Shown piece by piece: positions 41,220 through 52,177 of a stretch of DNA of 64,000 bases. The notes beneath the pieces were generated by a model. It was not told the DNA's origin, searched no databases, and was given only the letters and a program-made list of their open reading frames with translations. Each line of letters starts with the position of its first letter. Position 1 is the stretch's first letter. The stretch is from Streptomyces griseus subsp. griseus (GTDB lineage: Bacteria > Actinomycetota > Actinomycetes > Streptomycetales > Streptomycetaceae): positions 1,054,001 through 1,118,000 of the forward strand of contig NZ_CP032543.1 in NCBI RefSeq assembly GCF_003610995.1, given 5' to 3'. The translations under genes were made by a program, and so were the position numbers.

Positions 41220-41235
41220 AGTTGATGTATCAACT
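41220..41235. promoter_or_regulatory. MarR-type palindrome upstream of the GNAT gene
   Basis: AGTTGATGTATCAACT has perfect 7-bp arms around GT. It contains the same GTTGA-N4-TCAAC core as the sites at 36912. It is the only AT-rich spot in this gap and lies upstream of the minus-strand GNAT gene. Confidence 0.7.
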
Positions 41236-41465
41236 TGTGGCGGACCCGTCCGGCACGCGGGGATGATCCACGCACCTGCCGACCCGGTCGAGCTCTGCCC
41301 ATCCGTCAGAACCGTCACGCCGAGCCCTCGAAGCCCTATGCGCCCCAGGCCTCATCCCTCTCGGCCGGAACGGCCGTCGGCGAGGGGGTCAGGCGGCGCC
41401 GCTCTCGCTTGCCTGGAGCCGGTCCCGGACACACCGGGGCCGGCTCCTCGTGCGTACGGAGCCGC

Positions 41466-41993
41466 TCAGAGGCGCAGGTGGTGCAGCATCAGCAGCGCCG
41501 CCGCCATGTTCGCCGCCGGCACCTCGCCCCGGGCGATCATGTCCGGGATGAGCTTCAGCGGTATCCACTCACGGCGTGAGGACTCGAAGGCGTCCTGCGG
41601 CGGGCCCGTGTACCGCGCCTCCTCCGCCCAGTAGAGGTGGTGGCGGGCGTCGGTGAGGCCGTTGGCGGGCTCCACGGTGAGCAGCGGGCGCAGCGGGCCC
41701 GGACGCCAGCCGGTCTCCTCCTCCATCTCGCGGGCCGCAGCCGCCGCGATGTCCTCGCCGTCCTCGACGACCCCGGCGGCCAGCTCCCACCCCCAGCTGT
41801 CGGTGATGAACCGGTGGCGCCAGATCAGCAGCACCTCGTCCGCCGCGTTGACGACGGTGGCCGCGGCGACGGGCCGCAGCCGGATGACGTAGTGGTCGAG
41901 GTGGCTGCCGTCGGGCAGCTCCACGTCCGCGAGGTTCACCCGGAACCAGCGGTTCTGATACACATTCTGTTCGTTTAAGTTCGTCCACTGCAC
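41466..41993 (-). CDS. NUDIX hydrolase (ADP-ribose/NDP-sugar pyrophosphatase-like)
   Basis: The 175-residue protein contains the NUDIX box GVVEDGEDIAAAAAREMEEE followed by TGW, in the G-x5-E-x7-REUXEE arrangement. WRHRFITDSWGWELAAG precedes it and binds substrate. These enzymes hydrolyse nucleoside diphosphates linked to another moiety. The start is uncertain. GTG at 41993 (VQWTNLNEQ) matches homologues; ATGs at 42014 and 42029 extend it. Confidence 0.9.
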   Translation of the reverse strand: MQWTNLNEQNVYQNRWFRVNLADVELPDGSHLDHYVIRLRPVAAATVVNAADEVLLIWRHRFITDSWGWELAAGVVEDGEDIAAAAAREMEEETGWRPGPLRPLLTVEPANGLTDARHHLYWAEEARYTGPPQDAFESSRREWIPLKLIPDMIARGEVPAANMAAALLMLHHLRL

Positions 41994-42080
41994 GGTTCTG
42001 CCGCCTTTCGACATGTTGGGGGGCAACATGCCAGCAGGGTCGGCCGCGAAGCGGAACGAGCGGCGGGAGCGCGGCGGAGC

Positions 42081-43430
42081 TCACAGAGGCACGCGCAGCG
42101 CCCCGCCGATCACATCGGCCGTCTGTACGGCGTCGGCGCAGCCGCTCTCCGCCAGCTCCCGCCGCACCTGGCGTAGCCGGTCGCGCAGCCGCTGGGACTC
42201 CATGCCCCGGGCGCGCTCGGCCATTTCGGCCGCGGTGCTGGCCGCCCGGTCCGGCTCGCCCTGGAGCAGTTCGATATGGCTGAGCATCGCCAGGCGGTGC
42301 ACGCGCCCCCGGTCGTGCGCCGGGGCGCGCACCGCGGAGGCCGCGTGCTCCCGCGCCGCCGGCAGATCGCCGAGGCTGAGCAGCGCCTCCGCCACCTGGA
42401 CGTCGACCAGGCCCGGCTGGACGTACCCGGTCTCGTCCGGCTCGCGCCCGGTGTGGATCCGGCCCGCCTGCGCCTCGGCCCGCCCGATGGAGGCCCGGGC
42501 CGCCGCCGCGTCGCCGAGGTGGGCGTACGCCTTGGCCTGCATGGCGTGGAGGTCGGCGGCGAGCGCCGGGGTGATGTGGTCCCCGGCGGCCCGCAGCGCG
42601 GCCTCGGCGAAGGCGATGGAGCGGCGGTGGTCGCCGAGGAAGAGGGACTGGGTGGTCAGCAGGGCGATCACATAGCCGCCCAGCGCCCGGTCACCGCTGG
42701 ACTTGGCGAGCCGCAGCGCCTGGTGGAAGTAGCGCTGGGCCAGGCCGTGGGCGTCGGAGTCGTACGCGCAGATGCCGGCCACCGCCACCAGCGCGGCCGT
42801 CGCCCGGTGCAGCCGGCGGCCGAGCGCGTCGCTGTAGCCGCCGCGCAGCAGGGGCGCGGCCTCGGCGTTGAGGAAGCGGACGATCCGGGGCCTGGTCGCG
42901 ATGCCGCCCGCCTTGCGGTACATCTGCTCGTAGTGGTCGCGGGCCGACCGTAGTGTCTCTATGTCGGCCGCGCTGACCCGGCCGGGGCCCGGGCGGGAGA
43001 CGTCGGTGTCCTCCGGCGGGTTCTCCCACTCCCAGACCGGCATCACCGCCGTGGTGCCGGTGACGGCGGGGACCGTGGCCAGGTGGGGGCGCTGCTGTTC
43101 GTCCGAGCGCCAGAGCGCCGTGGCCCGGTCGACGAAGCCGGAGAGGGAGGCGCTGTGCGGTGCGCTCTCGGTGCCGTAACCGCCGAAGACGCCCATGCCG
43201 ATGTCGTCCAGCGCGACCGGGCGGCCGAGCCGGCCGCCCAGCACCTCGCAGATCAGGTCCGGCACCTGGCCGCGCGGGCGCTGACCCTTCAGCCAGCGGG
43301 AGACCGCCGTGTGTTCGTACCGCAGGGTCAGGCCCCGCGTCCGGCCCGCCCGGTTGACGTGACCGGCGAGCCCCGCCCGGGACATCCCGGCCTCGTCGAT
43401 CAGGGATTCGAGCAGGACATTCGGCTCCAT
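42081..43430 (-). CDS. HTH-TPR transcriptional regulator (NsdA-like family)
   Basis: The 449-residue protein has an N-terminal XRE-like helix-turn-helix (residues ~8-70: DEAGMSRAGLAGHVNRAG and HTAVSRWLKGQRPRG). From about 170 it has tetratricopeptide-like helices (YFHQALRLAKSSGDRALGGY, AMQAKAYAHLGDAAAARASI, DVQVAEALLSLGDLPAAREH). This architecture is that of Streptomyces developmental and antibiotic regulators such as NsdA, so a similar role is inferred. A near-palindrome at 43472-43492 near its promoter may be its own binding site. Confidence 0.8.
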   Translation of the reverse strand: MEPNVLLESLIDEAGMSRAGLAGHVNRAGRTRGLTLRYEHTAVSRWLKGQRPRGQVPDLICEVLGGRLGRPVALDDIGMGVFGGYGTESAPHSASLSGFVDRATALWRSDEQQRPHLATVPAVTGTTAVMPVWEWENPPEDTDVSRPGPGRVSAADIETLRSARDHYEQMYRKAGGIATRPRIVRFLNAEAAPLLRGGYSDALGRRLHRATAALVAVAGICAYDSDAHGLAQRYFHQALRLAKSSGDRALGGYVIALLTTQSLFLGDHRRSIAFAEAALRAAGDHITPALAADLHAMQAKAYAHLGDAAAARASIGRAEAQAGRIHTGREPDETGYVQPGLVDVQVAEALLSLGDLPAAREHAASAVRAPAHDRGRVHRLAMLSHIELLQGEPDRAASTAAEMAERARGMESQRLRDRLRQVRRELAESGCADAVQTADVIGGALRVPL

Positions 43431-43471
43431 GGTCCCCCCAGGTGCGTGGCGCAATGAGCCTAGTCCAGCAC

Positions 43472-43492
43472 GTTTCACACGGGGTGTGAACG
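43472..43492. promoter_or_regulatory. Near-palindrome in the HTH-TPR promoter
   Basis: GTTtCACAC-ggg-GTGTGAAC is an 8-bp inverted repeat with one extra T in the left arm. A TAGGCT hexamer on the minus strand follows about 15 bp nearer the gene and could be the -10 box. The site would overlap the -35 region, fitting autorepression. Confidence 0.45.
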
Positions 43493-43788
43493 GAATGCCC
43501 GAACCGTCGGGCTGCGCACCCTGCCACGCCGGGGTGGGGCTCGGTTGAATGAGTTCCTCGCAAGAGGCGGCCGGGTCGTCGGCTCCCCCTCGTAACGGTT
43601 GACGACCCGCACCCGCGTCCGTCCGCACCGCCGGCCTGCCCGACGCTCCGTGGCCGTGCGGACGGGCGCCGGATCGCACGACCCACTGCCCAACGACGAA
43701 GGAGGGTGGCTGCGGGTCGGGGCCCGGAACCGCGCTTCCTCCCGGTTCCGTGTCCGGTCCGCGTGCGGTCCCTCCGCCCGGCGGGACG

Positions 43789-43827
43789 GAGAAGGGGCGT
43801 ATCCGGTGGCCGGATACGCCCCTTCTC
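43789..43827. terminator. Terminator of the pheST operon
   Basis: A perfect 18-bp stem (left arm GAGAAGGGGCGTATCCGG) with a TGG loop begins 16 bp beyond the pheT stop. It ends pheST transcription and insulates the HTH-TPR promoter. Confidence 0.9.
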
Positions 43828-43842
43828 AACGCCCTGGGCGTG

Positions 43843-46355
43843 CTACGCGCCGCGCAGCACCGCGCCCGTACGCTCGGCGGCCAGGGCCACCGCGCTGTCG
43901 CGGGCGGCCGAGGCCTCCTCCACGGTCAGCGTGCGGTCGGCGGCGCGGAAGCGGAGCGCGTACGCCAGGGACTTGTTGCCCTCGCCGATCTGCTCCCCGG
44001 TGAAGACGTCGAACAGCCGCAGCGATTCGAGGAGTTCACCCGCGCCCTCGCGCAGCGCCCGCTCCACGTCGGCGGCCGGGACGTCCCCGGCGACGACGAG
44101 CGCCACGTCCTGGGTCGCCACCGGGAAGGTGGAGATCCTGGGCGCCTGGAGCGCTCCGTCGACGGCCCGCTCCAGGACGTCCAGCTCGACCTCGGCGGCG
44201 CAGGTCCGCTCGGGCAGGTGGAGCGCCTTGATGACGCGCGGGTGGAGTTCGCCCGCATGTCCGAAGAGGGTCTCCTCGCCGTTCACGGTGACGTACAGCG
44301 CGGCGCAGCGGCCCGGGTGCCACGGGGCGTGCTGGCCGGCGTGGACGGTGACCTCCACACCGGCCTCGGCCGCGATGGACCGGGCGGCCTCGACGGCGTC
44401 CGCCCAGGTCGCCGGGGTGCCCCTGCCCCACCAGCCGGCCTGCTCGCGGGCGCCCGCGAGGACGACGGCGGCGCGGCGCGGCTGACGCGGCAGGGCCGCG
44501 TTCAGTCCGGCGATCTCCTCGTCGGTGGGACGGCGGTCGACGGGCAGCCGGACGGCCTGCGTCTCCTCGCCGGTCGGCCGGAAGACGAGACCCGTCTCGA
44601 AGAGGGCCAGGTCGTGGCTGCCCCGGCCGTCGTTGCGCCGCAGTGCGCCGAGGAGGCCCGGCAGCAGCGTGGTGCGCAGCGCCGGCTCCTCGTCGGAGAG
44701 CGGGTTGACGAGCTTGACCGTACGGCGACGGGCGTCGTCCGCCGCCAGGCCGAGCTGGTCCAGGACCGCGTCGCCCGTGAACGGGTAGCTCAGCGCCTCG
44801 ACGTATCCGGCTGCGGCCAGCACCCGGCCGATGCGGCGGTGCAGCCGCTGGCGGTCGGTGAGGCCGCGGCCGGAGGGGGGCGTCGGCAGGGTGGAGGGCA
44901 GGTTCTCGTAGCCCTCCAGGCGGATGACCTCTTCGGCCAGGTCGTTCGGCTCGTTCAGGTCGGGCCGCCAGGACGGGACGGTGACGATCAGCTCGTCCTG
45001 CCCGTAGACGTCGCAGCCGACCTGCTGGAGGCGGCGGACGACGGTCTCGCGCCCGTACTCCACACCGGCCACCTTGTCCGGGTGGTTCGCCGGCATGGCG
45101 ATGGTGCGCGGGGCGTGCGGCGAGGTGATCTCGGTGACCCCGGCCTCGGCGGTGCCGCCCGCGAGGAGGACCAGCAGGTCCACCGTGCGCTGCGCGGCAG
45201 CGGCGGCGGCCTGCGGGTCGACACCGCGCTCGAAGCGCTTGGACGCCTCGGAGGAGAGCTTGTGGCGGCGCGCGGTGCGGGCGATCGAGATCGCGTCGAA
45301 GTGCGCGGCCTCGATGACGACCTCGGTGGTGAGCGCGTGCTCGCCGTCCGCGTCGGCGATCTCGGTGTTGGCGCCGCCCATGACGCCCGCGAGGCCGATC
45401 GGGCCGCGGTTGTCGGTGATGACCAGGTCATCGGCGTCCAGCACGCGGACGGTGCCGTCCAGCGTGGTGAGCTTCTCGCCCTGGGTGGCGCGGCGCACGC
45501 CGATCGGCCCGTCGACCCGGTTGCGGTCGTAGGCGTGCAGCGGCTGGCCGATCTCCAGCATCACGTAGTTGGTGATGTCGACGGCCAGCGAGATGGTCCG
45601 CATCCCGGCCTTCTGGAGGCGGCGCTGCATCCAGATCGGGGAGCGGGCCTCGGGCTGGAGACCGGTCACGGTGCGGGCGGTGAAGCGGTCGCAGCCGATC
45701 GGGTCGGAGATCTGGACCGGGTAGCCGTACGCGTTGGGCGCGGGCACGTCCAGCAGCGCCGGGTCGCGCAGCGGCAGCCCGTACGCGATGGCGGTCTCAC
45801 GGGCGACGCCGCGCATGGAGAGGCAGTAGCCCCGGTCGGGGGTGACGGCGATGTCGAGGACCTCGTCGACGAGCTGGAGCAGCTCGATCGCGTCGGTGCC
45901 GACCTCGTGCTCGGGCGGCAGCACGATGATGCCGTGCGTGCCGTCGTCGCCCATGCCCAGCTCGTCGGTGGAGCAGATCATGCCGTGCGAGGTCTTGCCG
46001 TACGTCTTGCGGGCGGCGATCGCGAAGTCGCCGGGCAGGACCGCGCCCGGGAGGACCACGACGACCTTGTCGCCGACCGAGAAGTTACGGGCGCCGCAGA
46101 CGATCTCCTGCGGTTCGCCGGTGCCGTTGGCGGTGCCGACGTCGACCGTGCAGAAGCGGATGGGCTTCTTGAACCCCTCCAGCTCCTCGATGGTCAGGAC
46201 CTTGCCGACGACCAGGGGGCCCTTGAGGCCCGCGCCGATCTGCTCGACGGTCTCGACCTCCAGGCCCACGGAGACGAGCTTGGCCTGTACGTCACGGCCG
46301 GTCTCCGTCGCCGGCAGGTCGACGTACTCCCGCAGCCAGGAAAGCGGGACGCGCA

Positions 46356-46356
<1 letters not shown>
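43843..46356 (-). CDS. pheT: Phenylalanine--tRNA ligase beta subunit PheT
   Basis: The 837-residue beta subunit has an N-terminal OB-fold tRNA-binding domain (~40-150, [15 protein letters not shown]). B3/B4 editing-domain residues follow ([29 protein letters not shown]), then the B5 domain and catalytic-like core, and a C-terminal FDX-ACB anticodon-binding domain ([20 protein letters not shown]). It forms a heterotetramer with PheS. Its ATG overlaps the pheS stop by one base (TGATG). Confidence 0.97.
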
Positions 46357-47573
<1,217 letters not shown>

Positions 47574-47663
47574 CTAAGGGCCGCAGGACGGTCGGGGCGC
47601 CCGTGGGCCGCTCAGCCCTCCCGTCGCCCACCACCACCCTGCCTGATTGCTACGCAAACCCCT

Positions 47664-48809
47664 CTACTTCAGATAGGCGGGCATGCTCACCGGCAGAATA
47701 AATCGGAACTCGGCCCCGCCGCCGGGCCCCCGGTCCACGGTGATCGTGCCGCCGTGCGCCTCGACGATGCCCTTGACGATGTAGAGGCCCAGGCCCGTGC
47801 CGCCGCGCTTGCTCCCCCGCCAGAAGCGGGTGAAGACACGGCCCATCGACTCCTCGGGGATGCCGGGGCCTTCGTCGCTCACGGTCACAGCCGTTCCCAT
47901 CTCGTCGCAGCCGCCCGGCGCGGGTGCGGGGGCGATCTCGATCGTGACGGTTCCCTCGCCGTGGCGCACCGCGTTTTCCAGGAGGTTCCCGAGGACCTGG
48001 TCGATCTTGTCGGGATCGGCCCACAGATCGGGCAGCGGTCCCCGGGTGCGGACGAGGAATCGGTCGACGGCCTGGCCGCCCGTGATCAGCGCCTGGATGT
48101 GGCGGGCGACGGCGGCGGTGATGTCGACCGGCTGGCGGCGCAGCTCCAGCCGGCCGGAGTCGATCCGGGAGATGTCCAGCAGCTCGGCGATGAGCCGGGT
48201 GACCCGGCCGGCATCGGCGTCGACGGTCTCCAGCATCAGCCGCTTCTGGTCGTCGGTGAAGCGCTCCCACTTGGCGAGCAGGGTGGCGGTGAACCCTTTC
48301 ACCGAGGTCAGCGGGGAGCGCAGCTCGTGGGCGACGGTGGCGATCAGCTCGGCGTGGCTGCGTTCGGTACGCCGCCGGGCCTCGGTGCCGCGCAGCGAGA
48401 CGACGACCCGGCGCACCGGACCGAGCGGGTGCTCGCGTACGTAACGGGCGGAGACCAGGACCTCACGGCCGCCGGGCAGCAGGAGGTTACGCTCGGGCTG
48501 CCCGTTACGGGTGGCCAGACCGCCGTACGGGTCGGTCAGCGGCCACCAGCGCTTGCCCTTGAGGTCCTCCAGCGGGAGGGCCAGCTCCAGGGGGCGGCCG
48601 ATCACGCGGGCGCGGGGGGTGGCGGTGATGCGGGCGGCCGCCGCGTTGAAGCAGACGACACGGCCGCTCTCGTCGGCGACGACGAGCCCGTCGGGCAGGT
48701 CGTCGGGGTCGATGCCGGTGGAGAGGGCGTCCACGTGTCCGATGCCGGTGCCGTCCGCGCTCCCGGCAGCGGTGTGCGCCGGTCGCGGCGAGCTCATGCC
48801 GACAGCCAT
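47664..48809 (-). CDS. Orphan cytoplasmic sensor histidine kinase with PAS domain
   Basis: The 381-residue kinase has a PAS-like domain (~30-130: LPDGLVVADESGRVVCFNAA). The H box is ATVAHELRSPLTSVKGF (phospho-His near 160), the N box VLGNLLENAVRHGEG, and the G boxes SDEGPGIPEE and GGTGLGLYIVKGIVEAHGG. No membrane segments and no adjacent response regulator are present. It lies between pheS and the rRNA methyltransferase gene, a conserved Streptomyces position. The signal is unknown. Confidence 0.92.
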   Translation of the reverse strand: MAVGMSSPRPAHTAAGSADGTGIGHVDALSTGIDPDDLPDGLVVADESGRVVCFNAAAARITATPRARVIGRPLELALPLEDLKGKRWWPLTDPYGGLATRNGQPERNLLLPGGREVLVSARYVREHPLGPVRRVVVSLRGTEARRRTERSHAELIATVAHELRSPLTSVKGFTATLLAKWERFTDDQKRLMLETVDADAGRVTRLIAELLDISRIDSGRLELRRQPVDITAAVARHIQALITGGQAVDRFLVRTRGPLPDLWADPDKIDQVLGNLLENAVRHGEGTVTIEIAPAPAPGGCDEMGTAVTVSDEGPGIPEESMGRVFTRFWRGSKRGGTGLGLYIVKGIVEAHGGTITVDRGPGGGAEFRFILPVSMPAYLK

Positions 48810-48981
48810 TATCCCGTATCCCCACCTCTCGAACCGGTGCAGTGGGCCCCCGAGTTCGTCACCCTACTAGCCGTCGGTGAACCGGCGACACCCTGCGGGG
48901 GCGCGCGGTGGGAGTGCGCCGGTGGGCGGGAAAGCGGAATGGCCGGGACCGATCGGTGACGGGCCGTCGGGAGGCGTGGAG

Positions 48982-49827
48982 TCACGCCTCGGGGACGTGG
49001 CGCGGCCGCTGGGCGCGGGCGGACGCGTAGAGGCAGACAGCGGCCGCGGTGGCCAGGTTGAGGCTCTCCGCCTTGCCGTGGATCGGGACGCGGACGACGG
49101 CGTCGGCGAGCGCCCGGGTCTCCTCGGGCAGCCCCCAGGCCTCGTTGCCGAAGACCCAGGCGGTGGGGCCGCCCATGGTGCCCGCGTCCAGCTCGTCGTC
49201 CAGGTCGTCGTCCCCGGCCCCGTCGGCGGCGAGGATGCGCACCCCGGCGTCCCGGAGCCCCTGCACGGCCTGGTCGACGGGGACGCCGACGGCGACGGGC
49301 AGATGGAAGAGCGAACCGACCGACGCCCGTACGGACTTGGGGTTGTACAGGTCCACCGAGGCGTCGGTCAGGACCACGGCGTCGGCACCGGCCGCGTCGG
49401 CGCAGCGCAGTACCGTACCGGCGTTCCCGGGGTCGCGGACGTTGGCCAGAACCGCCACCAGGGTGGGCTTCGCGTCGAGGATCTCCTGGAACGGGGAGTC
49501 CAGGAAGCGGCAGACGCCGATGAGGCCCTGCGGGGTGACGGTCTGCGAGACGTCGGCGAGGACGTCGGCGCCGGCCAGGTGCACCCGGGCCCCGGCCGCG
49601 TGGGCGGCGTCGACGATGTCTGCGTACCGGTCGGCGGCCTCGGGGGTGGCGAAGAGCTCCAGGAGGGTCGGCTCGCCGTCGCCGCCCCGGTGGGCGGCGG
49701 CCTCGCGTACGGCCTGGGGCCCCTCGGCGATGAACCTGCGCTCCTTGCCGCGGAAGGTGCGGCGGGCCAGCCGGCGGGCGGCGGCGACGCGCGGGGAGCG
49801 CGGGGAGATCAGTTCGGGGGTGCCCAT
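48982..49827 (-). CDS. TrmH-family RNA 2'-O-methyltransferase
   Basis: The 281-residue SPOUT methyltransferase uses the knotted fold. Motif 1 is LANVRDPGNAGTVLRCADAA, motif 2 AWVFGNEAWGLPEETR, and motif 3 KAESLNLATAAAVCLY. The N-terminal substrate domain is RTFRGKERRFIAEGPQAVRE. It probably methylates rRNA, as in RlmB/TsnR. It lies directly downstream of rplT across a terminator, a common arrangement with translation genes. Confidence 0.9.
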   Translation of the reverse strand: MGTPELISPRSPRVAAARRLARRTFRGKERRFIAEGPQAVREAAAHRGGDGEPTLLELFATPEAADRYADIVDAAHAAGARVHLAGADVLADVSQTVTPQGLIGVCRFLDSPFQEILDAKPTLVAVLANVRDPGNAGTVLRCADAAGADAVVLTDASVDLYNPKSVRASVGSLFHLPVAVGVPVDQAVQGLRDAGVRILAADGAGDDDLDDELDAGTMGGPTAWVFGNEAWGLPEETRALADAVVRVPIHGKAESLNLATAAAVCLYASARAQRPRHVPEA

Positions 49828-49876
49828 GGTCGGCGGCGAGCCTCTCTGCGTACGGCGGTGGGGTCAGCGGCAACGC

Positions 49877-49913
49877 ACCGGACCCGCAGACGGCGTGCGC
49901 CTGCGGGTCCGGT
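49877..49913. terminator. Terminator downstream of rplT
   Basis: Perfect 13-bp arms ACCGGACCCGCAG and CTGCGGGTCCGGT flank an 11-nt loop. It lies between the rplT stop and the methyltransferase start and ends the infC-rpmI-rplT operon. Confidence 0.88.
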
Positions 49914-49940
49914 TCACGTACCTGGAAGGTGACGCCTTGA

Positions 49941-50324
49941 TCAGGCGGCCTTCGGGGCGTTGACGTCGCTCGGGAGGGCCTTCTGGGCGACCTCGACGAG
50001 AGCGGCGAACGCGTTGGCGTCGTTGACCGCGAGCTCGGCCAGGATCTTGCGGTCCACCTCGATGTTGGCGGCCTTCAGACCCTGGATGAGGCGGTTGTAC
50101 GTCATGCCGTTCTGGCGGGCAGCGGCGTTGATGCGCTGGATCCACAGCTGACGGAAGTCGCCCTTGCGCTTCTTGCGGTCGTTGTAGTTGTAGACCAGGG
50201 AGTGGGTGACCTGCTCCTTGGCCTTGCGGTACAGACGCGAGCGCTGACCGCGGTAGCCGCTGGCGGCCTCGAGGATCGCCCTGCGCTTCTTGTGGGCGTT
50301 GACTGCCCGCTTGACGCGTGCCAC
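49941..50324 (-). CDS. rplT: 50S ribosomal protein L20
   Basis: The 127-residue 23S rRNA-binding protein is needed early in 50S assembly. The basic N-terminal extension ([20 protein letters not shown]) and globular domain ([20 protein letters not shown]) are typical. It is the last gene of infC-rpmI-rplT. A small hairpin (GCCTCCGG/CCGGAGGC at 50404-50425) lies in the gap before it, just inside the end of that gap. Confidence 0.98.
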   Translation of the reverse strand: MARVKRAVNAHKKRRAILEAASGYRGQRSRLYRKAKEQVTHSLVYNYNDRKKRKGDFRQLWIQRINAAARQNGMTYNRLIQGLKAANIEVDRKILAELAVNDANAFAALVEVAQKALPSDVNAPKAA

Positions 50325-50431
50325 TTGTTAACTCCTTGTAGCGGGGCCGTGGGTGTCCTCACACGGCCCGGAAACGAATTGGTCCCGGTGTGATCGAGGT
50401 CGTGCCTCCGGTGTGCGCCGGAGGCCGAGCC

Positions 50432-50626
50432 TCACTTGCCGAGAAGCTTCTTGATCTTCTTGGCGTCGGCCGGAGCCACGACGACCGTGCCGGTCAGCGA
50501 GCGGGTCTTCTTGGACGACTTGTGCTCGAGCAGGTGGCGCTTGCCGGCCCTCTCGCGGAGCACCTTGCCGGAGCCGGTGATCTTGAAGCGCTTGCTGGCA
50601 CCGCTGTGCGTCTTGTTCTTCGGCAT
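50432..50626 (-). CDS. rpmI: 50S ribosomal protein L35
   Basis: The 64-residue basic protein begins [20 protein letters not shown] and ends KKIKKLLGK, matching L35 throughout. It sits between infC and rplT as in most bacteria. GGAG precedes the ATG. The length is normal. Confidence 0.98.
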   Translation of the reverse strand: MPKNKTHSGASKRFKITGSGKVLRERAGKRHLLEHKSSKKTRSLTGTVVVAPADAKKIKKLLGK

Positions 50627-50747
50627 CGCGCCGTTCTCTCCTCGTCAGTGGCGCCCCTCACGGTGCGGGGCACCGGACTGCAGGGGCGTCAGATCTCTAT
50701 GGGGTTCCGGGGGGACCCGGGGGCGCCTGGATGGCGGCCCCCGAAGG

Positions 50748-51407
50748 TCACGCCTCGGAAGGTGTCTCGGCCGGAGCCTCGGCCGCTGCGGCCGGAGCCT
50801 CAGCGGTGTCACCCTCGGCCGGTGCGTCGGTCGTGCCCTGACGCTCCGCCTTGCGGGCGGCCTGGGCCTCACGGGCCTCGGCCATGGCTTCGGTCTTCTT
50901 CTTGTGCGGGCCCAGAACCATGATCATGTTCCGGCCGTCCTGCTTCGGGTTGGACTCGATGAAGCCCAGGTCCTCCACGTCCGAAGCGAGACGCTGGAGC
51001 AGTCGGAAGCCCAGCTCCGGGCGGGACTGCTCACGACCACGGAACATGATCGTGATCTTGACCTTGTCGCCCTGCTTGAGGAACCGGACGACGTGACCCT
51101 TCTTGGTGTCATAGTCGTGCGGGTCGATCTTCGGCCGGAGCTTCATCTCCTTGATGACCGTGTGCGCCTGGTTCTTGCGCGCCTCACGGGCCTTCATGGC
51201 CGACTCGTACTTGAACTTCCCGTAGTCCATGAGCTTGCACACGGGCGGACGGGCTGTCGCCGCCACCTCGACCAGGTCGAGGTCATACTCCTGTGCGAGC
51301 TCCAGGGCCTTGGCAAGCGGAACAATCCCGACCTGCTCGCCACTGGGACCGACAAGTCGGACCTCGGGAACGCGAATCCGGTCGTTGATGCGGGGCTCGG
51401 CGCTGAT
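50748..51407 (-). CDS. infC: Translation initiation factor IF-3 with probable ATC start
   Basis: The 219-residue factor keeps 30S subunits free and proofreads initiator tRNA. The N-domain is [20 protein letters not shown] and the C-domain [20 protein letters not shown], followed by an Ala/Glu/Pro-rich tail. The frame is open to 51476, but GAGGAGG lies four bases before an ATC at 51407 (ISAEPRIND), where homologues begin. Rare AUU/AUC starts are the known basis of infC self-control, so ATC is preferred. Confidence 0.94.
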   Translation of the reverse strand: MSAEPRINDRIRVPEVRLVGPSGEQVGIVPLAKALELAQEYDLDLVEVAATARPPVCKLMDYGKFKYESAMKAREARKNQAHTVIKEMKLRPKIDPHDYDTKKGHVVRFLKQGDKVKITIMFRGREQSRPELGFRLLQRLASDVEDLGFIESNPKQDGRNMIMVLGPHKKKTEAMAEAREAQAARKAERQGTTDAPAEGDTAEAPAAAAEAPAETPSEA

Positions 51408-51491
51408 GGATCCTCCTCGGTAGCACCACGCGACCGCCTGGCGGACAGCCGCGTTACGTGTGTGTCTCACGACCAACCGAGCCGGAACAGC

Positions 51492-51522
51492 AAAAATGCC
51501 CCGGACGGGACACAGGCGGGGC
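51492..51522 (-). promoter_or_regulatory. Attenuator-like hairpin in the infC leader
   Basis: On the minus strand, GCCCCG and CGGGGC arms are followed directly by ATTTTTG, a classic intrinsic terminator shape and unusual in this genome. It lies about 85 nt upstream of the infC start. Other stems (CCATCGT/ACGATGG at about 51578-51600) precede it. It may be an L20- or IF3-responsive leader controlling the operon. Confidence 0.6.
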
Positions 51523-51794
51523 TCCTGGAACTACCGGAACACCGCCGCGGTCAACCGCGGGGCGCATCGGGCGGCTCCATCGTCCGTACGGAACGATGGG
51601 GACCGCCTGACCGGTGACCCGCCGTCCGGTGAGGACGGTCAGGTGGGAGATCGGAGCCTCCACTTGTGGGCCGGGCACATAGATGTCCGGCCGGTCGTTA
51701 CACAAGGTTAGCAGCCCGGTCGCGGGTGCGCTAATCCCGCGTCCGCGGGGCTCCCGGGGACGGGGCCGCCCCCGCCGGGCCTTATCGTGTGGGC

Positions 51795-52160
51795 ATGAGC
51801 GACGCGACCCCCACCAGCAGTGAGAACCCCGGCTTCGACGCCATGGCCCGCGACATCGCGGAGGTCCCCGCCGTCGAGGTCATCGTGACGGTCGCCGTCA
51901 ACCTGATGAGCGCCGCGGCGGTGAAGCTGGGCCTCACCGAGGAGGGCGAGGACCACAAGGACCTCGACGAGGCCCGCAAGCTGGTCCACGCGCTGGCCGG
52001 ACTGCTGGACGCCTCCACCACGGAGATCAGCACCTTCCACGCCTCCCCGCTGCGCGACGGCCTGAAGTCGCTCCAGCTCGCCTTCCGCGAGTCCTCGCTG
52101 GTGCCGGACGAGCCGGGCCAGGGCCCCGGCGAGAAGTACACGGGCCCGGTCTACGGCTAG
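51795..52160 (+). CDS. DUF1844 domain protein
   Basis: The 121-residue acidic protein contains AVEVIVTVAVNLMSAAAVKL and DLDEARKLVHALAGLLDAST, the DUF1844 core. The function is unknown, but the gene is regularly divergent from infC in actinobacteria. TATCGT ends six bases before the ATG, so the mRNA may be leaderless; a GTG at 51789 is an alternative. It ends at a strong bidirectional hairpin. Confidence 0.88.
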   Translation: MSDATPTSSENPGFDAMARDIAEVPAVEVIVTVAVNLMSAAAVKLGLTEEGEDHKDLDEARKLVHALAGLLDASTTEISTFHASPLRDGLKSLQLAFRESSLVPDEPGQGPGEKYTGPVYG

Positions 52161-52177
52161 GCACCCTCTCCGTCCGT

